From assembly GCA_963743035.1 (NCBI GenBank), contig CAVUOB010000005.1:62001-126000 (forward strand): a stretch of 64,000 nucleotides of DNA, written 5' to 3'. A program made the position numbers and the translations under genes. Positions 1 to 8,535 of this stretch are shown piece by piece. The stretch is from PALSA-911 sp963743035 (GTDB lineage: Bacteria > Pseudomonadota > Alphaproteobacteria > Acetobacterales > Acetobacteraceae). Position 1 is the stretch's first letter. The number at the start of each line of letters is the position of its first letter. The notes beneath the pieces are model-generated. The model was given only the letters and a program-made list of their open reading frames with translations. It had not been told where the DNA came from and ran no database searches.

Positions 1-1487
1 CGGTTTCGCTGGCCGGGTTCTTTGCCCTCGCCCGGCTCGGACGGCCGCTCGCCTCGGTGTGGCTGATCTCGATGTCGCTGGTGTTCTACGGCTGGTGGAA
101 CCCGGCATTCCTGCCGCTGCTCGGCGTGTCTGTGCTGGGTAATTTCGCGATCTCGCGCTTGCTGCTGGCGCTGGCGGGGTGGCAGCGGTTGCAGGGCTGG
201 CTGCTCGGTGCGGCGATTGCGCTCAACCTCGCCGCATTGCTGCACTACAAATATCTGGCGTCGATCTTGGGGTTCCTGCGCCTGCATGGCGTCACGGACC
301 TGGCCTTCGCCGATCCCGCCCTGCCGCTGGGAATCAGCTTCTTCACCTTCACCCAGATCGGCTACCTGCTGGATTGCCGGGGCGCGTCCCCGGTGGTGCG
401 GCGCGGTGCGGGGTGGCTGGACTATGCGCTGTTCGTGACATTCTTCCCGCATCTGATCGCCGGGCCGATCCTGCATCACCGCGAGATGATGCCGCAGTTC
501 TCGGTGCCGGAGAATTTCCGCCCCATCGGGGCCAATCTGGCGGCGGGGCTGGGCATCTTCACGCTCGGGCTGCTGAAGAAATGCCTGCTGGCCGACCCGA
601 CCGGAACCGTGGTTGGGCCGGGTTTCGCCCAGGCCGACACGCTGGCGCTGTTCGCGGCCTGGCAGGTGGCGCTGTCCTATTCGCTGCAGCTCTATTTCGA
701 TTTCTCCGGCTACTCGGACATGGCGGTCGGGTTGGCGCGGATGTTCAATCTGCGCTTTCCCGTTAATTTCAACTCCCCGTACAAGGCCGGCTCGGTCATC
801 GAGTACTGGCAGCGCTGGCACATCACGCTGACGCGCTACCTGACCCAGTACCTGTTCAATCCGCTGACGATGGCGCTGCTGCGCCGCCGAGCGGCGCGCG
901 GTTTGCCGATCGGCCGCGCGGCGCAGGCCTCGGCGGGCGGATTTGCGATGACGCTGGCGCTGCCGCTTGGCGTGACGATGGGGCTGGCCGGCGTCTGGCA
1001 TGGCGCGGGCTGGACCTTTCTCGTGTTCGGGCTGCTGCACGCCTTCTACCTGGCGGTCAATCACGTCTGGCGGATTTTTGTCCCCATGCCCGGCCGGCAG
1101 TTCCCGGCGCCGTTGGCCGTGGGCCTGACCTATCTGGCGGTGCTGGTGGGCGCGGTGTTCTTCCGCGCGCCCAGCCTGTCGGGTGCGTTCGACCTGCTGG
1201 CGGGGATGGCCGGGATGCATGGGACCGGGTTTGCGATCCCCGCGGATGCGAAGGCGCAGGGCAGGCTGGCGCTGGATATGGGCTGGCTCGGCCTGCTGTA
1301 CGCCATCGTCTGGGGGGCGCCGAACACGCAAGAGATCATGGGCGAGGCCCATGTCCAGGGCCGGGGCCGGGTCCCGGCGTGGCGCTGGCGGCCGTCGCTG
1401 CCCTGGGCGGTCGGGTTCGGGGTTGCCGCCGCGATCGGGCTGCTGTCGATCGGCGGCACCGGCGAATTCCTCTATTTCCAGTTCTGA
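1..1487 (+). CDS. MBOAT family O-acyltransferase (AlgI-like), 5' truncated by window edge
   Basis: Polytopic membrane O-acyltransferase of the MBOAT family, most like AlgI, which moves acetyl groups across the inner membrane for polysaccharide O-acetylation. The frame is open to the first base of the window, and the residues before the first possible start (GTG at 57) already fit the family, so the real start lies upstream. About 494 residues are visible. The early YGWWNP motif, the SGYSDMAVG block and the invariant histidine in GVWHGAGW (codon 999-1001) are present, with many hydrophobic segments between. It ends 6 bp before an SGNH-like gene, the usual AlgI plus AlgJ/X-like arrangement. The acceptor glycan is unknown. 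Family assignment is secure; calling it alginate-specific would not be. Confidence 0.9.
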   Translation, partial: VSLAGFFALARLGRPLASVWLISMSLVFYGWWNPAFLPLLGVSVLGNFAISRLLLALAGWQRLQGWLLGAAIALNLAALLHYKYLASILGFLRLHGVTDLAFADPALPLGISFFTFTQIGYLLDCRGASPVVRRGAGWLDYALFVTFFPHLIAGPILHHREMMPQFSVPENFRPIGANLAAGLGIFTLGLLKKCLLADPTGTVVGPGFAQADTLALFAAWQVALSYSLQLYFDFSGYSDMAVGLARMFNLRFPVNFNSPYKAGSVIEYWQRWHITLTRYLTQYLFNPLTMALLRRRAARGLPIGRAAQASAGGFAMTLALPLGVTMGLAGVWHGAGWTFLVFGLLHAFYLAVNHVWRIFVPMPGRQFPAPLAVGLTYLAVLVGAVFFRAPSLSGAFDLLAGMAGMHGTGFAIPADAKAQGRLALDMGWLGLLYAIVWGAPNTQEIMGEAHVQGRGRVPAWRWRPSLPWAVGFGVAAAIGLLSIGGTGEFLYFQF

Positions 1488-1493
1488 TCGCGG

Positions 1494-2591
1494 ATGCGGG
1501 CCCTTTCCCCGGGACGATATCTGCTCTGGCTCGCGGCCACCGCCGTACTGTGCTTCGCCGGGGTCTGGGCCTGGGTGGCGACGATGCCGCTGGCCTATCT
1601 CGATCCCGAATATGCCTCCTGGCTGGCGAAACGGCGGATGCTCGAGGCCTGCGACCTCGGCGAGGTCCTGGTGGTCGGCGATTCCCGCGCCGCGGTGAGC
1701 GTGGTGCCGATGCTGCTGGGGGTGAAGACGACCAATCTGGCGGTCGGCGGCGGCCAGGCGATCGAGGCGTTCGTCGCCGTCAGCCGGGCGCTGGATTGTC
1801 CGCTGCCCCCACGGCGGGTGGTGGTCTCGCTGAATGCCGGGCATTTCGTCCGGCCGGACATGTTCTGGGAGCGCAGCGTGCGCTTCGGCTTCCTGAACCG
1901 GGCCGAACTGGCGGAGGTGCTGCACACCGCCGAGGCGCTTGGCGATCGTTCCGTGTTGGCGCCGCGTCATGACGACGGACTGGCGCCGCTGTTGCGGGGG
2001 TTTTTATACGCGATCCGGTTCCCCACGCTCTATTTCAACGGGGTGCTGAAGGGCGGCGTGTTCCTGCGGCTCTGGCAGAACCGGGCCAGCCTGCAGGCGG
2101 GGTTGGCGTCGCGCGGGCAGTATTTCTTCGGCACCGATCCCGGATCGAGCGCGATCGCGGCGGAAGGGTCGCTGGACCGCTTCACCCCGTTGCCGGTGCA
2201 GGACCATTATTTCCGCCGCCTGCTGGCGGTGCTGGCCGAACGCGGCATTCCCGTCGATTTCATCGCCATGCCGCTGAACCGTTCGACGCACGCGCATGTG
2301 CTGGCGGCGGTGGAGCGCGATTACGCCGCGTATCTGGCCGGATACGCGGCGCGGTTCGCCAATTTCTCGGTGGTCGGGCCGGTGATGCCGGATTGGCCGG
2401 ACCGGTTCTTCGGTGACGCCTTCGCGCATCTCAATCCCGGCGGCGCGGCGCTGTTCAGCGCCGGTTTCGACGTCTGCCTGCGCGCCAGGCTGGCCGGGAA
2501 AGCGGCCGGCTGCGACATAAGCTGGTCCCCCATTGGCCTGTCCTCCATTGGCTTCTCTGGAGGCGAATTCGCCGCGCGTCAGGCCCCGTAG
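1494..2591 (+). CDS. Membrane-anchored SGNH/GDSL-like protein, probable acetyltransfer partner
   Basis: 365-residue protein with one N-terminal hydrophobic segment (about residues 7-29) that should anchor it facing the periplasm. It shows a block-I-like GDSRA near residue 62 and a late D-A-F-A-H pattern followed by LNPGG, which fits the Ser and the Asp-x-x-His of SGNH hydrolases and AlgJ/AlgX/DltD-type proteins. It starts 6 bp after the MBOAT gene, so the two are probably co-transcribed and cooperate, the MBOAT protein delivering acetyl groups and this protein transferring them to a glycan. The 3' end overlaps the convergent TSUP gene by 13 bp. The SGNH call rests on short motifs; the pairing is inference. 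Confidence 0.7.
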   Translation: MRALSPGRYLLWLAATAVLCFAGVWAWVATMPLAYLDPEYASWLAKRRMLEACDLGEVLVVGDSRAAVSVVPMLLGVKTTNLAVGGGQAIEAFVAVSRALDCPLPPRRVVVSLNAGHFVRPDMFWERSVRFGFLNRAELAEVLHTAEALGDRSVLAPRHDDGLAPLLRGFLYAIRFPTLYFNGVLKGGVFLRLWQNRASLQAGLASRGQYFFGTDPGSSAIAAEGSLDRFTPLPVQDHYFRRLLAVLAERGIPVDFIAMPLNRSTHAHVLAAVERDYAAYLAGYAARFANFSVVGPVMPDWPDRFFGDAFAHLNPGGAALFSAGFDVCLRARLAGKAAGCDISWSPIGLSSIGFSGGEFAARQAP

Positions 2592-3343
2592 CGGCGCAGG
2601 AAGAAGACCGCGGTCATCCCGACCGTCACCAGGATGATGACGGCGCGGGTGGCCTTCGGCGGCAGGCGCCGGCCGATCCAGGCGCCGGCGAAGCCGCCGG
2701 CGGCGGCGCCGAGCAGCATCGCGCAGGTCTGCGGCCACCAGACCTCGCCGGCGGCGATGAAGCACAGCACCGCGATGGCGTTCATCGCGCCGACCAGGAA
2801 GATCCGGGCCGGATTCATCGTCTTCAGGCTGTCACTGCCGATCAGGCTCCAGACCGCCAGCATCATGATGCCGACGGCGCCGCCGAAATAGCCGCCGTAT
2901 ACGCCGAGCGCGAATTGCAGCAGCAACGTCGGCAAGCGGCCGATGCGGACGTATCGGCGCAGGCCGGCGCCGAGTTGGCGGCCGAAGATGAAGGCCACGG
3001 TGGCGATCAGCAGCAGCCAGGGCACCAGGCCGTCGAAGGTGGAGACCGGCGTGGACAGCAGCAGCACCGCGCCGGTCAGGCCGCCGGCCAGGCTGCAGGC
3101 CAGCAGCACCGGCAGCGAAATGCCGCCGACGCCGCCAAGTTCGCGGCGATAGACCCAGGCGCTGGTGACGGCACCGGGAAACAGCGCCACCGTGCTGGAG
3201 GCATTGGCGGCGACCGAGGGCACGCCGGCCAGGATCAACGCCGGAAAGCTGACGAAGGAGCCGCCGCCGGCGACCGCGTTCATGGTGCCGGAAAGGAAGC
3301 CCGCGCCGGTCAGCATCAGCAGCGTGGTCAGGGTTTGCAGCAT
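2579..3343 (-). CDS. TSUP (TauE/SafE) family membrane permease
   Basis: 254-residue polytopic membrane protein of the sulfite exporter TauE/SafE family, which moves sulfur-containing or small organic anions. The N-terminal half carries the family glycine-rich segment AVAGGGSFVSFP, and a second related half follows after a hydrophilic loop. I chose the ATG at 3343 because the residues upstream in frame are low-complexity and unrelated to the family. It lies 13 bp downstream of hemW on the same strand, so it may be read through from it. Its stop is inside the convergent SGNH-like gene. Substrate cannot be told from sequence. Confidence 0.85.
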   Translation of the reverse strand: MLQTLTTLLMLTGAGFLSGTMNAVAGGGSFVSFPALILAGVPSVAANASSTVALFPGAVTSAWVYRRELGGVGGISLPVLLACSLAGGLTGAVLLLSTPVSTFDGLVPWLLLIATVAFIFGRQLGAGLRRYVRIGRLPTLLLQFALGVYGGYFGGAVGIMMLAVWSLIGSDSLKTMNPARIFLVGAMNAIAVLCFIAAGEVWWPQTCAMLLGAAAGGFAGAWIGRRLPPKATRAVIILVTVGMTAVFFLRRYGA

Positions 3344-3356
3344 CGGCGCGCGCTCC

Positions 3357-4508
3357 TCACAGCACCAGGGCCGGCAGCAGCGCGTCCAGCCGCAGCCGGC
3401 CCTCCGCGGTGGCGGCCAGGACGCGATAAGTCCGGGTGACGTAGCCCTCGTCGATCGCCCGTTGCAGGATGTCGGCGTCCAGCGCGTCGTCCAGCGCAAT
3501 GCCGGTGCGGGCGCAGAAGCGGACGGCATCGACGCCTTCGGCCAGCCGCAGCCCCATCAGCAGCATCTCCCGTGCCCGGTCGGTCGGCGGCACCGGGTCC
3601 TCGTGGGTGGTGCCGTGGCCCTGGCGTTCCACACGTTCGGCCCAGGGTTCCGGCGCGCGGTGGCGCCTTGTGGCCAGCAGCGCACCGCCGAGCGTGATGC
3701 GGCCATGCGCGCCCGGACCGATGCCGGCGTAGTCCTGGTAGCGCCAATAGGCCAGGTTGTGCCGGCTCTCAGCACCCGGGGCGGCATAGTTGGAGACCTC
3801 GTACGGCGCCAGGCCGAATTCTCCCGCGACCTCGGCGGTCGCCTCATACAGGGCGGCGGCGGCGTCGCTGTCCGGCAGCACGATCTCGCCGCGGCGGAAC
3901 GCGGCCTCATAGGCGGTGCCGGGCTCGATGGTCAGCTGGTAGAGCGACAGATGATCGGCGGCGAGGCCGAGCGCGCGGCGCAGCTCGGCGCGCCAGGCCG
4001 GCAGGGTCTGGCCGGGCCGGGCGTAGATCAGGTCGAAGGAAATGCGCGGGAAGATCCGCCGCGCGGTCTCCAGCGCGGCGATCGCCTGCTCCGCGGAATG
4101 CTGGCGGCCGAGCCGGGCGAGCGCCTCCGGATCCAGGCTCTGCACGCCGAGCGAGATGCGGTTCACCCCGGCTTCGCGGAAGCCGGCGAGTTTTGCCGCT
4201 TCGACCGAGGTCGGGTTAGCTTCCAGCGTGATCTCGATGTCATCCGCCGGCACGAACAGCCGGCTTGCGTCCTCGAGCAGCGCCGCGACGGTCTCGGGCT
4301 CCATCAGGCTCGGCGTGCCGCCACCGAAGAACACCGAAGTCAGCCGCCGGGGACCGAGCCGCGCCGCCTCCCAGGCCAGTTCGCTCCGCAGCGCGGCGCG
4401 GAAGCGCGCTTGCGGAATGCGCTCGCGGACATGCGAGTTGAAGTCACAATACGGGCACTTGGCCAGGCAGAACGGCCAGTGGATATAGAGGGCGAGCGGT
4501 TCCATCAC
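3357..4508 (-). CDS. hemW: HemW-type radical SAM protein (heme chaperone)
   Basis: 383-residue radical SAM protein related to coproporphyrinogen III dehydrogenase HemN but of the HemW class, now regarded as a heme chaperone. The iron-sulfur ligands C14, C18 and C21 lie in FCLAKCPYCDFN, followed by the GGGTPS motif near residue 62. The aromatic residue after the third cysteine and the short N-terminus separate HemW from true HemN. Start could be the GTG at 4508 or the ATG at 4505. In alphaproteobacteria hemW commonly follows rph and rdgB, and here those lie a little upstream on the same strand, separated by an alpha/beta hydrolase gene and the opposite-strand ybaK-type gene. Confidence 0.93.
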   Translation of the reverse strand: MMEPLALYIHWPFCLAKCPYCDFNSHVRERIPQARFRAALRSELAWEAARLGPRRLTSVFFGGGTPSLMEPETVAALLEDASRLFVPADDIEITLEANPTSVEAAKLAGFREAGVNRISLGVQSLDPEALARLGRQHSAEQAIAALETARRIFPRISFDLIYARPGQTLPAWRAELRRALGLAADHLSLYQLTIEPGTAYEAAFRRGEIVLPDSDAAAALYEATAEVAGEFGLAPYEVSNYAAPGAESRHNLAYWRYQDYAGIGPGAHGRITLGGALLATRRHRAPEPWAERVERQGHGTTHEDPVPPTDRAREMLLMGLRLAEGVDAVRFCARTGIALDDALDADILQRAIDEGYVTRTYRVLAATAEGRLRLDALLPALVL

Positions 4509-4522
4509 GGGAGATATAGGCC

Positions 4523-5014
4523 ATGTCGGGCAGCGACGGCGGATCGGTGGAGCGGGTGCGCGCGGCGCTGCTCGCGGCCGGTCACGACGATACCATCGCC
4601 ACGTTCCCCGCCGGCACGCGCACCGCGGCGGATGCCGCCGCCGCAGTCGGCTGCACGGTGGCGCAGATCGCCAAATCCATCGTGTTCCGCGCCGGCGGGC
4701 GGGCGGCGGTGGTCATTGCCTCCGGCGCCAACCGGGTGGACCCGGCGCTGGCGGCGGCGGCGCTCGGCGTGCCGCTCACGCGCGCGGATGCGACCTGGGT
4801 GCGCGATGTCACCGGCTTCGCGGTCGGCGGCGTATCGCCGGTCGGGCATTTGTCGCCGCCTTTGCTGCTGCTGGACGAGGACCTGCTGGCGCTCGATCCG
4901 CCGCAGGGGCCGATCTGGGCGGCGGCGGGATCGCCGAGCCATGTGTTCCGCACCACGGCGCAGGATTTGCTGCGGATCACCGGGGCTCCGGTGGCGCGGA
5001 TTCGGCCGGCTTAG
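4523..5014 (+). CDS. YbaK/EbsC family aminoacyl-tRNA deacylase
   Basis: 163-residue single-domain protein of the YbaK/ProX superfamily, which hydrolyses mischarged tRNA (for example Cys- or Ala-tRNAPro) in trans. The conserved lysine is K51 in AKSIVF, followed by the IASG and GFAVGGVSPVGH signatures. Length equals a free-standing deacylase. It starts 14 bp from the start of hemW, divergently, so the two promoters must sit inside each other's 5' ends. Its last 38 bp overlap the convergent hydrolase gene. Substrate tRNA not predictable from sequence alone. Confidence 0.88.
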   Translation: MSGSDGGSVERVRAALLAAGHDDTIATFPAGTRTAADAAAAVGCTVAQIAKSIVFRAGGRAAVVIASGANRVDPALAAAALGVPLTRADATWVRDVTGFAVGGVSPVGHLSPPLLLLDEDLLALDPPQGPIWAAAGSPSHVFRTTAQDLLRITGAPVARIRPA

Positions 5015-5756
5015 CTTCGGGCTGGGCAATCTCGACGCGCTTCGCCTGGGGATCGAGGAAGCGGACGATCCGGGCGCCGAACAGCCGGTCGAATTGCGGC
5101 TGGTAGACGCCGTCATGCCCGCGCGGCTGGTCCGGCAGGAAGATCGGCTGCAGCTTCAGCCCCTGATGGCGGGTGACGTCGCGGATCATCTGCTGGCGCA
5201 GTTGCGGATCGGGGTCGAGCGGGTCGTCGGCGAACTGGGCGATCACCAGCCGCGTGTTCGGCGCGTGGCCGGCGGCGTGCATCAGCCGGTCGAAATCGGC
5301 CAGCGCCTGCGGCTGGCGCTCGGGGCTGGCATCGTGCGTGGCCGGCGAGAAGGCGGCCACGCCGTCGGCCAGGCCCGGACGGGACAGCACGCCGAGCGCG
5401 ATCCAGGCGCCGCGGGAATGCCCGGCGACGATGATGCGCTGGTAGCCGCCGGCGCGCAGCGCGGCGAGGCCGGCGGCGAGCCGGCCGGGCGCGTGATCGT
5501 GGCCTCGGATGTCATAGCCCCAGATATCATAGCCACGATCGAAGCCCCGGCGGAGCCAGGCGGGTTCCGCCGGCGCCGGTCGGGAAGCGGCGCCCGAATC
5601 GTACAGCCAGACCAATGCCCCACGCGCCTGTTCCGGCCCGCGCGGCTGGAACGCGGCGGAAGGGCGCAGCGATTCGGCGTCGGGCAGCACGGGAGCGGAC
5701 GACGCCGCGAGCGCGGGCGCCACCAGGAGCCCCAGCCAGGCAATCAGCCGAAGCAC
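4977..5756 (-). CDS. Secreted alpha/beta hydrolase
   Basis: 259-residue protein with an N-terminal signal peptide ending near residue 18 (hydrophobic core followed by APALA) and an alpha/beta hydrolase nucleophile elbow GHSRG with Ser114. A late His in PRGHDGVYQPQ is a candidate catalytic histidine. I chose the GTG at 5756, which overlaps the end of rdgB by 13 nt and places a clean signal peptide at the N-terminus; longer reading frames upstream only read antisense of rdgB. Translational coupling to rdgB is likely. Substrate unknown; periplasmic esterase or dienelactone-hydrolase-like activity is possible. Confidence 0.75.
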   Translation of the reverse strand: MLRLIAWLGLLVAPALAASSAPVLPDAESLRPSAAFQPRGPEQARGALVWLYDSGAASRPAPAEPAWLRRGFDRGYDIWGYDIRGHDHAPGRLAAGLAALRAGGYQRIIVAGHSRGAWIALGVLSRPGLADGVAAFSPATHDASPERQPQALADFDRLMHAAGHAPNTRLVIAQFADDPLDPDPQLRQQMIRDVTRHQGLKLQPIFLPDQPRGHDGVYQPQFDRLFGARIVRFLDPQAKRVEIAQPEAKPAESAPPEPR

Positions 5757-6346
5757 GCGGCCAGCAATTGCGTGAAGGCGCGGGCGCGGTGGCTGGTGGC
5801 GTGCTTCTCCTCCGGGTCGGTCTCCCCGTAGCTGAGGCCGCCACCGGCGGGCACGAACATCGGGTCGTAGCCGAAGCCCCGGTTGCCGCGCGGCGGCCAG
5901 GCGATCCGCCCATCCACCCGGCCGAGGAAGCTTTCCGTGTGGCCGTCCGGCCAGGCCAGGCAGAGCACGCAGACGAACCAGGCACGGGGATCGCCCTGCG
6001 GCCCGACGCCGTCCCACACCCGCGCCATCGCGGCGGTGAAATCCTTCCCCGGCCCGGCCCAGCGGGCCGACAGCACGCCGGGGGCCCCACCCAGCGCCGC
6101 GGTGCAGAAGCCGCTGTCGTCCGACAGCGCCGGCAGACCGGTGGCCTGGGCGGCGACCAGCGCCTTCAGCCTGGCGTTGCCGGCGCAGTCCGGCTCGGTC
6201 TCTTCGGGTTCCTGGAGACCGAGATCGCCGGCGGAGACGATTTCCACCGCGTACGGGCGCAGCATCTCGGCGATTTCCCGCAGCTTGCCCTTGTTATGGC
6301 TGGCGAGAACGAGCCTCGAGCCGGCGTCCAGCTTGCGCGCCATCAA
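5744..6346 (-). CDS. rdgB: RdgB/HAM1 non-canonical purine NTP pyrophosphatase
   Basis: 200-residue house-cleaning enzyme that hydrolyses dITP, XTP and ITP to monophosphates, keeping deaminated purines out of nucleic acids. The family N-terminal signature SHNKGKLREI, the DDSGFC motif, a Lys-free SARWAGP block and the C-terminal KHATSHRARA motif are visible. Start is TTG at 6346 or ATG at 6343. It lies 10 bp downstream of rph, the common alphaproteobacterial order rph-rdgB, and overlaps the hydrolase gene behind it. Confidence 0.95.
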   Translation of the reverse strand: MMARKLDAGSRLVLASHNKGKLREIAEMLRPYAVEIVSAGDLGLQEPEETEPDCAGNARLKALVAAQATGLPALSDDSGFCTAALGGAPGVLSARWAGPGKDFTAAMARVWDGVGPQGDPRAWFVCVLCLAWPDGHTESFLGRVDGRIAWPPRGNRGFGYDPMFVPAGGGLSYGETDPEEKHATSHRARAFTQLLAACFG

Positions 6347-6356
6347 CCAGCCCCGC

Positions 6357-7076
6357 TCATGCAGCCGCCACCGCCGCCTTTTGGGCCGCGAACAGCTCGC
6401 TCGTGCCCTTGCGCGCCAGGGTCAGCAATTGCGCGAACTCCGCCTCGGCGAAGGCGGTCTTTTCCGCCGTGGCCTGGATTTCCACGATCCCGCCGGCATC
6501 CGTCAGCACGAAATTGCCGTCGGCGTCGGCGGCGCTGTCCTCGGCATAGTCGAGGTCGAGCACCGGCGTTCCCGCATGGATCCCGCAGGAAACGGCGGCG
6601 ACCTGGCCGAGCAGGGGCACAGTGGCGATGACGTTCATCTTCTTTAAATGGTTGAAGGCCATCGCCAATGCCACCCACGAGCCGGTGATGGCGGCGCAGC
6701 GGGTGCCGCCATCGGCGTTCAGCACGTCGCAATCGAGTGTGATGGTCATCTCGCCCATGGCGGCGCGGTCCACCACGGCGCGCAGGCTGCGCCCGATCAG
6801 GCGCTGGATTTCCTGGGTGCGGCCGGATTGCTTGCCGCGCGCAGCCTCGCGGTCGCCGCGGGTGTGGGTGGCGCGCGGCAGCATGCCGTATTCGGCGGTG
6901 ACCCAGCCCAGTCCCTGGCCGCGCATGAACGGCGGCACGCGGCCCTCCACGCTGGCGGCGCAAAGCACCTCGGTGCCGCCCATGCGGATCAGGCAGGAAC
7001 CCTCCGCGTGATGGGAGAATCCCGTGGTGATGGAGACGGGGCGCAGCGCGTCGGGAGTGCGGCCGGATGGGCGCAT
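6357..7076 (-). CDS. rph: Ribonuclease PH
   Basis: 239-residue phosphorolytic 3'-5' exoribonuclease that trims tRNA 3' ends. The sequence from MRPSGRTPDALRPV onward, the RATHTRGDREA block and the NADGGTR motif are typical of RNase PH across its full length. The ATG at 7076 is preceded by AAGGAT at proper spacing, so the longer in-frame extension upstream was not used. It is transcribed divergently from hrcA; the 203 bp between them carry both promoters. This rph/hrcA divergence is a conserved alphaproteobacterial arrangement. Confidence 0.95.
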   Translation of the reverse strand: MRPSGRTPDALRPVSITTGFSHHAEGSCLIRMGGTEVLCAASVEGRVPPFMRGQGLGWVTAEYGMLPRATHTRGDREAARGKQSGRTQEIQRLIGRSLRAVVDRAAMGEMTITLDCDVLNADGGTRCAAITGSWVALAMAFNHLKKMNVIATVPLLGQVAAVSCGIHAGTPVLDLDYAEDSAADADGNFVLTDAGGIVEIQATAEKTAFAEAEFAQLLTLARKGTSELFAAQKAAVAAA

Positions 7077-7230
7077 GGGATTATCCTTCGGTTTCAGGCT
7101 GGTGATTTCGAGGCTGGGCGAATTCATTCGCGACGGGTGCATGTAGGGCAAATTGGGGCCGGGACCATACAGGCTGGCTCCGGGATGAGCGAGGGCGCCC
7201 GGGTTCAAGGGGGCGCGCGCAAGGGAATGA

Positions 7231-7259
7231 TTGACCCCGCGGGTGGCGCTACCTACCTT
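7231..7259 (+). promoter_or_regulatory. Candidate promoter for hrcA
   Basis: TTGACC (7231-7236) and TACCTT (7254-7259) are separated by 17 bp and end 20 bp before the hrcA start. The -35 is good, the -10 poor. A very degenerate CIRCE-like arrangement overlaps it (arms 7243-7251 and 7261-7269, 9 bp apart, only 5 of 9 matches each), which I do not consider a convincing HrcA operator. Confidence 0.35.
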
Positions 7260-7279
7260 CGAGTGTCGGAGTCCTGCGA

Positions 7280-8392
7280 ATGAACAAGCCCATCCACCCG
7301 TCCGTGCCGCGCAATGCGCCCCGCCCGGCGGCTGTCCCGGCGGGTCTGGCGCCTGCGCTCGATCCGCGCTCGGCCGCCGTGCTGCGAGAGATCGTCGAGC
7401 AATATGTCGAAACCGGCGAGCCTGTGGGCAGCCGCACGCTGTCGCGCCGCCTGCCGCTGGCGCTGTCGCCGGCGACGATTCGCAACGTCATGGCCGATCT
7501 GACCGAGGCCGGACTGCTGTTCGCGCCGCATACCTCGGCCGGTCGGCTGCCGACCGATCTCGGCCTGCGGCTGTTCGTCGACGGCTTGCTGCATTTTGGT
7601 GAGCTGGCGGAGGACGACCGCGAATCCATCACCGCGGCGCTCGCCGCCTCCGGCCGGTCGCTGGAGGACACGCTGGCGGATGCCTCGACCATGCTGTCCG
7701 GGCTGTCCTCGGCCGCCGGGCTGGTGCTGGCACCGAAATCGGACGGCGCGCTGCGGCATATCGAGTTCGTCCCGCTCGGCCCCGGCCGGGCGCTGGTGGT
7801 GCTGGTGAACGCGGACGGGCATGTCGAGAACCGGGTGATCGACACCCCACCCGGCCTGCCGCCCTCGGCGCTGCAGCAGGCCGGCAACTATCTCAATGCC
7901 CGGCTGTCCGGCCGCCCGCTGACCGCGCTGCGCGAGATCGTCTCGGCGGAGATGGAGGCCAACCAAACCGAACTCGACGAGTTGACCAAGCAGGTGGTGG
8001 CGACCGGGCTCGCGACCTGGAGCGGCGAGGGCCCGAAGGGCGTGTGGGGCGGCAGCCTGATCGTGCGCGGCCAGGCCAGGCTGCTGTCGGACGTGACGGA
8101 GATCGAGCGGCTGGCGGCGATCCAGGCGCTGTTCGAGCGGCTGGAGACGCAAGAGACGATGCTGCGGCTGCTGGACCTGGCGGAAAGCTCGGAAGGGGTG
8201 CGGATCTTCATCGGCGCGGAAAGCGGGCTGTTCGGCACCACCGGCGTGTCGATGGTGGTGGCGCCGGCGCGCGGCGAGGGCGGGCGGATCGTCGGCGCGA
8301 TCGGCGTGATCGGGCCGACGCGGATCAATTACGGCCGCATCATACCGGTGGTGGATTACACGGCGCGGGTGATCGGGCGGCTGCTAGGGTAG
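7280..8392 (+). CDS. hrcA: Heat-inducible transcription repressor HrcA
   Basis: 370-residue repressor of chaperone genes that binds CIRCE elements and is itself kept active by GroEL. An N-terminal winged helix (about residues 30-105, with PVGSRTLSRR and LSPATIRNVMADL) is followed by the GAF-like and dimerisation regions, and the C-terminus has the typical GVIGPTRINYGRIIPVVDYTA. The first 25 residues are a Pro/Ala-rich extension. It heads the hrcA-(transglutaminase)-grpE-dnaK-dnaJ block. A clear CIRCE was not found in this window, so its main target is probably groESL elsewhere. Confidence 0.95.
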   Translation: MNKPIHPSVPRNAPRPAAVPAGLAPALDPRSAAVLREIVEQYVETGEPVGSRTLSRRLPLALSPATIRNVMADLTEAGLLFAPHTSAGRLPTDLGLRLFVDGLLHFGELAEDDRESITAALAASGRSLEDTLADASTMLSGLSSAAGLVLAPKSDGALRHIEFVPLGPGRALVVLVNADGHVENRVIDTPPGLPPSALQQAGNYLNARLSGRPLTALREIVSAEMEANQTELDELTKQVVATGLATWSGEGPKGVWGGSLIVRGQARLLSDVTEIERLAAIQALFERLETQETMLRLLDLAESSEGVRIFIGAESGLFGTTGVSMVVAPARGEGGRIVGAIGVIGPTRINYGRIIPVVDYTARVIGRLLG

Positions 8393-8535
8393 CCACGGTC
8401 CGCGGGCCGGGGAACATTCCGCGCCCGGCGCGATTACCCTCCGGGGCCCGTGGCGGAAGCAGCCGGGCGTCCGTGCTCCTACCCCGCTCCGACGGGCCCG
8501 ATTCTACCCATGAACCCGCTACAGCGAGGCGCCGC

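Noticed and set aside
3165..5831. A very long open frame on the plus strand across hemW and its neighbours
   Set aside because: It runs antisense to well-supported genes, is rich in Arg, Gly and Gln without any family motif, and results from GC-rich codon bias.
7243..7269. CIRCE operator before hrcA
   Set aside because: Only 5 of 9 bases match in each arm; spacing of 9 bp alone is not persuasive.
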